From CAZEHS01 sp964424355 (GTDB lineage Bacteria > Bacillota > Clostridia > Peptostreptococcales > Acidaminobacteraceae): 64,000 bases of DNA. Where the stretch lies: assembly GCA_964424355.1 (NCBI GenBank), contig CAYRIO010000006.1:98611-162610 (forward strand), written 5' to 3'. Positions 59,573 through 64,000 of the stretch are shown piece after piece; positions within the stretch are counted from its first letter, which is position 1, and each line of letters starts with the position of its first letter. The notes beneath the pieces are model-generated. The model did not search any database, was not told where the DNA came from, and was given only the letters and a program-made list of their open reading frames with translations. The position numbers were made by a program, and so were the translations under genes.

Positions 59573-59616
59573 AAAACAACAGTCCGCATCGTCCCCCGGT
59601 GCGGACTGTTGTTTTT
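59573..59616 (+). terminator. Terminator after the YfcC-type gene
   Basis: A 16-bp perfect stem, AAAACAACAGTCCGCA against TGCGGACTGTTGTTTT, ends in TTTTT. Confidence 0.92.
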
Positions 59617-59731
59617 AGTAAAGTGGAGGGAGATTGGAACGGAAATTGCAATATGTTAACCTAAACAGTCGTCAGTAGCTAGTAGCGTAGGAAAAACGCA
59701 GGGTGGAATCGCTGATAGGAAATCTGTTTAA

Positions 59732-60031
59732 GGAGGCATCCAATGGATCAGTGACAAAGAGGAGATCCTGTTTCGAAAATTGATGAAGCGGCAGATCGAC
59801 TGTCTGATCATGAACGAACATGCAGCACGCTATTACATTGCATCCAACGGCATACAGAGTCAGGTGCGCATGTTGCCCTTCAGCTATTTGGAAGAGGCCG
59901 GCTCGGATACCCGAATCGCCTTTACCAGAACCCGGGACATGCAGCGTTATGTTGACCTTTTTAATCAAGGCTTTCAGCTACTGAAAGAAGATGGGACACT
60001 GAAACGTATCACGGAGAGATACCTGGGGTAA
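59732..60031 (+). pseudogene. Remnant of an amino-acid ABC transporter substrate-binding protein
   Basis: An open stretch of about 99 codons without a proper start encodes the C-terminal part of an SBP_bac_3 protein. It reads SDKEEILFRKLMKRQIDCLI through FTRTRDMQRYVDLFNQG to LKEDGTLKRITERYLG. The signal peptide and N-terminal two thirds are absent, and a stop codon lies just upstream at 59729. No partner permease or ATPase remains. Confidence 0.7.
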
Positions 60032-60147
60032 TGGGGACTGGCTAAGGATCCATTCGATGATGGGTGATTCTGAACAGTTTATCCCAATGATAACCCGTTC
60101 TCCCATTGGGGCCCCTGGAAAAGGCGGAGCAATAGGGATGAAGAATC

Positions 60148-60579
60148 TTGGACGCTATTGGAGAGATTCAGAAGGACAAAGGACCTAAGCTTGAGATGAA
60201 CAATGTGGATCTCAGCTTCCTTTCACCAGGAGATGTATATACCTTGACCGACAGAAAACTGGCGGCGGATGCCTCCAAGGACAGCACCAAGGATTACGAA
60301 TATTACAACCTGAAGGGGCCCATCACCAATACAGGAGCCTTCAGCGGTTACGGCATGGTAAAGCCTTTCATCATGTATAACCTGGTGGATAACAGTGCAG
60401 TGTCGGAAATCACCAGTTACTGCTTCGATGAACAAGGGCAAGGGGCCGAAATCCTTTTCTCCAAGACAGATCAAACTGATGGGTACTGGGGTTATCAGGA
60501 TGGAAATCTGGACAGCTACTCTGCGGTCCAGATCCGGATGGATCTGAAGCCAATCCAGGTGGAAATCAAGAAAAAATAG
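60148..60579 (+). CDS. Hypothetical protein, 143 aa, possibly a fragment
   Basis: The frame begins at TTG 60148 with no clear ribosome site. It encodes a hydrophilic product with DVYTLTDRKLAADASKD and QGQGAEILFSKTDQTDGYWG. It lacks a signal peptide and may be the surviving 3' part of a longer gene. A strong terminator follows. No family recognised. Confidence 0.45.
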   Translation: MDAIGEIQKDKGPKLEMNNVDLSFLSPGDVYTLTDRKLAADASKDSTKDYEYYNLKGPITNTGAFSGYGMVKPFIMYNLVDNSAVSEITSYCFDEQGQGAEILFSKTDQTDGYWGYQDGNLDSYSAVQIRMDLKPIQVEIKKK

Positions 60580-60589
60580 AAGGCGTGAA

Positions 60590-60636
60590 AATGGGCCCCA
60601 TTGTGAGGTATTCACTCATAACGGGGCCCATTCTAT
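60590..60636 (+). terminator. Strong terminator
   Basis: AATGGGCCCC pairs with GGGGCCCATT around a 23-nt loop, followed by CTATTT. It serves the preceding hypothetical gene. Confidence 0.8.
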
Positions 60637-60640
60637 TTCA

Positions 60641-60930
60641 GGATTGAAGCATATTCCATCTACAGGAGGGCTCCTTTTGATGGGCAGTGAAGGATCTCAG
60701 CACGATTCTTAAAACCAATGTCAAAAATTCCAACAGAATGAAAGGGATTCGACTGGGCATTATTGCGATTGACTACAATAGACATCAAATTCAGTGAATC
60801 GGAGGTGAAGATGCAAGCAAAAAAACCGTCCCTGATGCTTTCTTGAAATAGGCATGAAGATTGAGATACTGGGGCTTCAACGCAATTAAAACGGAGTATC
60901 AGAGGTGAAGGTGGTGGGGTGATTGCGAGG
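60641..60930. other. Decayed or empty intergenic stretch
   Basis: There is no open frame of note. An isolated GGAGGTGAAG site with an 11-codon frame near 60806 looks like gene debris. Nothing else is supported. Confidence 0.4.
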
Positions 60931-60967
60931 GGAAAAGAAAAACCAGATCACAATGGGGTGATCTGGT
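60931..60967 (-). terminator. Terminator of the DUF805 gene
   Basis: ACCAGATCAC and GTGATCTGGT form a 10-bp stem, with TTTTTCTTTT following on the minus strand, just downstream of the DUF805 stop. Confidence 0.8.
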
Positions 60968-60994
60968 GCAGGGATAATCAAACGGTGATGATCA

Positions 60995-61372
60995 TCATGA
61001 TGGTGAATATTCATCAACTGGACTTGAACTATAGCCATGTATCAATGGATCAAGACCATAGCTGTTAGTACCATCAGTTCCTTTAGCAAAAGTCAAATAG
61101 AGGCCCCAAAAAAAACAAACGATTGGGATAAACATAAGGAGTGAAAAAAATCCGGATTTGTTTAAATCGTGACATCTCTGGATAGTCAAACATAGTCCCA
61201 CATACCAAAACGGGACCAGCAGAGCATAGACGAATAGCATTGCCATTCTGCCGCCGGAAAAAATGAATACAATCGGAAATACTAGAGCCATGAGTGCCGC
61301 ACTGCAAACAATAGCGCTTAAAAAATACCTCAACCGGTTAATCCGGCCGTTCCAAGAAAAATAACGCTTCAT
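60995..61372 (-). CDS. DUF805 family membrane protein
   Basis: The 125-residue protein begins FSWNGRINRLRYF, the hallmark of DUF805. It has three to four transmembrane helices and the loop QRCHDLNKSGFFSLL. Function of the family is unknown. ATG 61372 has TGGAGG upstream. It stands alone and leftward in a decayed region. Confidence 0.85.
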   Translation of the reverse strand: MKRYFSWNGRINRLRYFLSAIVCSAALMALVFPIVFIFSGGRMAMLFVYALLVPFWYVGLCLTIQRCHDLNKSGFFSLLMFIPIVCFFWGLYLTFAKGTDGTNSYGLDPLIHGYSSSPVDEYSPS

Positions 61373-61493
61373 GATTAAAACCTCCATAGGTAAAATATAA
61401 CATTACAACTATACCACAATTAACTCTATATGGGAATGAAAAGGAATTATTTCGAAAGGTTATCAAGACCAGAGTTCACTGGAGGGTGATAGA

Positions 61494-61709
61494 TTACACT
61501 CGTGAATCAGAGGAATATACGGCCGGAGAACAACAACTCAAGAGGCAGAACCTCGCTTGAAACAGCTCTTCTTTGGTCGTATAATGGGTGTTGTACAACG
61601 TCTCAGTCTTGAGATGCGAGAAGAAGGATTCGATGCATGCATTGTCGAGGCAGTTTCCTTTGCAAGAGTGGCTGCCGACCATGCCGAACTCCTCGAGTCA
61701 CTAGTTGTA
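61494..61709 (-). pseudogene. IS3-family transposase remnant (OrfB C-terminal part)
   Basis: The minus strand encodes SHSCKGNCLDNACIESFFSH followed by LKTETLYNTHYTTKEELFQA, the conserved integrase-core segment with the catalytic Glu of IS3/IS150-type OrfB. Stops lie immediately upstream and the C-terminus is garbled. No terminal repeats were found, so the element is dead. Confidence 0.8.
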
Positions 61710-61781
61710 CATGTCTGCCGCGTACAACTATTTACAACAATATTGAGCTCACTATTATTATCACACGAGACAAAACACAAC

Positions 61782-62249
61782 ATGTTATGGAATAACAAAC
61801 ATGCGGAGGTGTTGGCCACGAAAAAAATAATTGTGTTTTGTTGCGTTGTATTTTCCATAGTTGTATTTTTCTACATGGCTCCTATCAACTCACAAATCAT
61901 CACCGATGATTTGTATACGCTTGCCATTGAAGGTGATTCAAGTGGAACAGGCGCTAAAGATAATAATCTTACTTTATATTATTATTCGCACGCGTACTAT
62001 TTTGAAGAAGAGGTAAAGGGTGGTACCAAAATTCCAACCTTTTTTGATATAAATGATAAGCGAATGAAGATTATTGAAGTGAAAGATTTAGAAAAGCCCT
62101 ATGTTGTCAGACGGTACAGAGGGTGGCTTATTGGTAATGAGAGCCCAAGCTCTTTAATCATGAACGAAGAGGATCGTCTAATTTCAGTGGAGATATTTGT
62201 ACCCAAGAATAGATTGCGAATGAAATACTTCAATCCTCTAGAAGAATAA
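61782..62249 (+). CDS. Membrane-anchored hypothetical protein, 155 aa
   Basis: An N-terminal helix (KIIVFCCVVFSIVVFFYM) is followed by a soluble extracytoplasmic domain with YSHAYYFEEEVKGG and YVVRRYRGWLIGNE. The start is uncertain, because ATG 61782 lacks a good ribosome site. The open frame upstream is antisense to the IS3 remnant and was excluded. AT-rich; function unknown. Confidence 0.5.
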   Translation: MLWNNKHAEVLATKKIIVFCCVVFSIVVFFYMAPINSQIITDDLYTLAIEGDSSGTGAKDNNLTLYYYSHAYYFEEEVKGGTKIPTFFDINDKRMKIIEVKDLEKPYVVRRYRGWLIGNESPSSLIMNEEDRLISVEIFVPKNRLRMKYFNPLEE

Positions 62250-62312
62250 CACGATGCATGCATGTACAATTTCGGTCAGTATACCCCGGTGATAAAAGAC
62301 AAGGAGGTAATA

Positions 62313-62678
62313 GTGAAAAATGGGGTAGGCACGAATTGCCCTATTTGCGGCAATGTAATGGAAGATGGGTTTCATCGGGGAGATATCTGCCCGTGTTGCG
62401 GAAATGAATCGGGCTTCAACGATGACATTACCCGCGATGACCTTCATGAGAAATTTGATCGGTCTGTGTTTGAGAAATTTTCAGAGCAGATTGAATCAGC
62501 GTTGTCTAAATCGGACATACTTGATAAAGAAATTGCCTGGAAGTTGCTTCGGGTTGTATGGGCGAAAAATGGATGCAAATGGAAGCGTGGATCGGCGCCA
62601 ATCAGATGGGACAAGGAAAAAGGAAAACAGCAGCTTCACAATGCTGGGATTAATATCAATGAGTGTGAAATGGAATAG
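62313..62678 (+). CDS. CPCC-type cysteine-rich protein, 121 aa
   Basis: CPICG and CPCCGNESGFNDD near the N-terminus match the CPCC cysteine-rich pattern. A helical C-terminal half with WAKNGCKWKRGSAPIRWDKE follows. GTG 62313 has AAGGAGG correctly spaced. CPCC proteins are sometimes immunity proteins of polymorphic toxins; no toxin is visible here. Confidence 0.55.
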   Translation: MKNGVGTNCPICGNVMEDGFHRGDICPCCGNESGFNDDITRDDLHEKFDRSVFEKFSEQIESALSKSDILDKEIAWKLLRVVWAKNGCKWKRGSAPIRWDKEKGKQQLHNAGININECEME

Positions 62679-62770
62679 ATAGTAGGATGAACGGAATCTT
62701 TAAAAGAAAATCAGAAGCGGCCTTACCATTGGTGAACAATGTTGTGTGAATGCCAAGGTCCCCGATCGGA

Positions 62771-62815
62771 TTCGAGAGCAGGAGACCGCAGGTTGAAATT
62801 CTGATACATTTACCA
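62771..62815. repeat. Degenerate third copy of the tRNA-Pro 3' half (old att site)
   Basis: These 45 bases align without gaps to 13124-13168 with 30 identities, from TTCG of the anticodon loop to the final ACCA. The 5' half of a tRNA is absent, as at attR. A related terminator hairpin follows at once. Confidence 0.65.
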
Positions 62816-62816
62816 C

Positions 62817-62869
62817 AAAAGACAGCATTTGCAGAGGTTTAAGTGCCTTCACAAATGCTGTCTTTTGTT
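62817..62869. terminator. Bidirectional hairpin related to the tRNA-Pro terminator
   Basis: AAAAGACAGCATTTG and CAAATGCTGTCTTTT form a 15-bp perfect stem. The sequence AGCATTTGCAGAGGTTTAA closely follows the att hairpins. On the minus strand it can terminate the ArsR-rhodanese transcript. Confidence 0.75.
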
Positions 62870-62898
62870 TTGGGATTCATATCCAGTCGTATTCAGAG

Positions 62899-63225
62899 TC
62901 AAAAAGAGATATTCGGTAGAGCAACTGCTTCTTTTTCAAAAAAACACTTTAAAACGCCAATGATCCGTGTATCAAGAATCTCATAGGTAACCTCAAGGCC
63001 TTGTCTTTTACCAGTGACAATCCCTGCTGCGCGGAGCTTTTGTAAATGCTGTGACAACGTGGACTGTGGTATGCTGAGACAGCTTTGCATCTGGGTCACA
63101 TTTGCCGGTTTCACACCGGAAGTTTGCTGTTCCAGCAAGTTCTGTACAATGCATAATCGGATCGGATGGGCCAGAGCTTTTAGGATTTCTGCGGTTTCTT
63201 CATATAAAAGCTTTTGATGGTCCAT
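62899..63225 (-). CDS. ArsR family regulator
   Basis: The 108-residue winged-helix repressor has ALAHPIRLCIVQNLLEQ, the recognition region SIPQSTLSQHLQKLRAAGIV and a QGLEVTYEI wing. Cysteines at about residues 25 and 49 could sense a thiol-reactive signal. It is encoded 5 bp after the rhodanese gene, so it likely controls its own operon through the palindrome at 63655. Persulfide or sulfide sensing is inferred from this pairing. Confidence 0.82.
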   Translation of the reverse strand: MDHQKLLYEETAEILKALAHPIRLCIVQNLLEQQTSGVKPANVTQMQSCLSIPQSTLSQHLQKLRAAGIVTGKRQGLEVTYEILDTRIIGVLKCFFEKEAVALPNISF

Positions 63226-63230
63226 GGTGG

Positions 63231-63635
63231 CTACCTCTTTATTTTTCCGCGCCAGGATGAAATGCCTCGGCTCAGATGGTAGATGTTTGTGAAGTCAGAT
63301 TTCAGCAAAGTGGAAACAGCTCCTGGGCTTCTTCCGCCAGAAGCGCAATAAACCAGAATGGGTTGATCTGCGTATTTTTCTAATTCAGAGATTCTTCGGG
63401 GCAGTTCCTGGACAGGGATATTTCGAGCCCCAGGGATATGGCCGCCTGAAAACTCCCCTGGTGTTCGAACGTCTAAGATGAGGATACCCTTATGTTCATT
63501 GAGGAGCGTGCCGGCTTCTTCGCCAGAGATGTTCTTAACATGTGTATTCATCGTAAGAGCCTTCTTTCTTGCAAACAGGAAAAGCACAACGCCAACGGGT
63601 AAAGCATAGGTGAGAAACGTGTTTGGATCGATCAA
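63231..63635 (-). CDS. Membrane-anchored rhodanese-like sulfurtransferase
   Basis: The 134-residue protein has an N-terminal transmembrane helix (FLTYALPVGVVLFLFA) and a rhodanese domain with LDVRTPGEFSGGHIPGARNI. The catalytic Cys lies in VYCASGGRS. It transfers sulfane sulfur. TTG start with AAGGAG upstream. First gene of a two-gene operon with the ArsR regulator. Confidence 0.88.
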   Translation of the reverse strand: MIDPNTFLTYALPVGVVLFLFARKKALTMNTHVKNISGEEAGTLLNEHKGILILDVRTPGEFSGGHIPGARNIPVQELPRRISELEKYADQPILVYCASGGRSPGAVSTLLKSDFTNIYHLSRGISSWRGKIKR

Positions 63636-63654
63636 GAGGAATCACTCCTTATGG

Positions 63655-63696
63655 GGTTATTATATCGTTATATCTAGTTATAACGATATAATAACC
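63655..63696. promoter_or_regulatory. 42-bp perfect palindrome, operator of the rhodanese-arsR operon
   Basis: The arms GGTTATTATATCGTTATA and its exact complement are 18 bp each around TCTAGT. TATAAT -10 elements occur in both directions inside it. It lies about 20 bp upstream of the rhodanese start. Confidence 0.8.
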
Positions 63697-63765
63697 TGTC
63701 TCTAGGAATAAAGCAAGAGGAGCATTGAAAATAAAATCTGAGCAATGACTTTGAAGTGAATCCTG

Positions 63766-63790
63766 CCCTGAAATCAATTTGATTTCAGGG
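63766..63790. repeat. Perfect 12-bp inverted repeat
   Basis: CCCTGAAATCAA and TTGATTTCAGGG lie around a single T. No T-run follows, so its role (operator or cruciform) is unclear. Confidence 0.5.
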
Positions 63791-63863
63791 AGCATATCCG
63801 TGTATCTACATTAAATGGTGACGAAGTCGAAAAATATTATGAGAAAGATTTTGAAATCACCTA

Positions 63864-64000
63864 TTGACGGAGTGGGGGGCAGGGTGGTAGGATAACTAAG
63901 TCGCCTCGAGCAAGCCGCTTGAAACTGAGCAGTCAGGCCGACCGCAACGAACCTGGAGATTGAAAACTGAACAATCCAAAACGATTCAATTATTAAAAAT
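63864..64000 (+). promoter_or_regulatory. Probable rRNA operon promoter and leader
   Basis: TTGACG-N18-TAGGAT (63864-63893) is followed by AAGTCGCC and then GATTGAAAACTGAACAAT, a sequence typical of Firmicutes pre-16S leaders. The 16S gene itself would begin beyond the window. Confidence 0.55.

Noticed and set aside
61557..61781. 5' extension of the 61782 gene
   Set aside because: This part is the complement of the IS3 transposase remnant, so the open frame is accidental.

Overview
The window looks like a chromosome segment of an anaerobic, moderately GC-rich Bacillota (Clostridia-like). The reasons are strong AGGAGG ribosome sites, frequent TTG and GTG starts, a CBS-type manganese pyrophosphatase, a type-2 GalT, a Firmicutes LexA (Cheo) box, a DUF1492/ArpU-like late regulator and an LLH holin. 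All names come from recognising the translated sequences by eye; no database was searched.

1-13.1 kb is host core: a galactose operon (end of mglA, mglC, galK, galE, galT, GH42 beta-galactosidase) closed by a terminator, then a CBS-pyrophosphatase, a cyclase-family hydrolase, a DAHP synthase, a PII-like protein, a HutD/Ves protein and tRNA-Pro(CGG).

13.12-54.02 kb is an apparently complete prophage (40,851 bp between the two copies of a 47-bp core) inserted in the 3' half of that tRNA. Leftward genes at the left end are the integrase, a WYL-like protein, a membrane-anchored DUF4041/GIY-YIG protein, a DUF3800 protein (facing a probable small RNA) and a CI/LexA-like repressor. Rightward come Cro, a long row of small early genes, an initiator plus DnaC-type loader, SSB and an ArpU-like late regulator. 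The late genes follow: a catalytic-domain-only recombinase, a probable cos site, GpA-type terminase, lambda-type portal, a protease-capsid fusion, then a P2/Mu-type contractile tail with a -1 frameshifted chaperone, a fibre and a lysis cassette. Two probable cargo genes lie at the right end, one between duplicated terminators and one under a LexA box. A similar LexA-type palindrome with the same adjoining -10 sits in front of the integrase operon, so SOS induction may act at both prophage ends.

54.0-62.9 kb carries a sigma-54 controlled isoaspartyl-dipeptide module (iadA, its activator, a YfcC-type transporter), followed by decayed material: a solute-binding-protein tail, an IS3 transposase scrap and small orphan genes. 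It ends in a third, degenerate copy of the tRNA-Pro 3' half plus terminator. This suggests that an older element used the same tRNA and has since decayed.

62.9-64 kb holds an ArsR regulator and a rhodanese behind a 42-bp perfect palindrome, then what looks like the promoter and leader of an rRNA operon running off the right edge.
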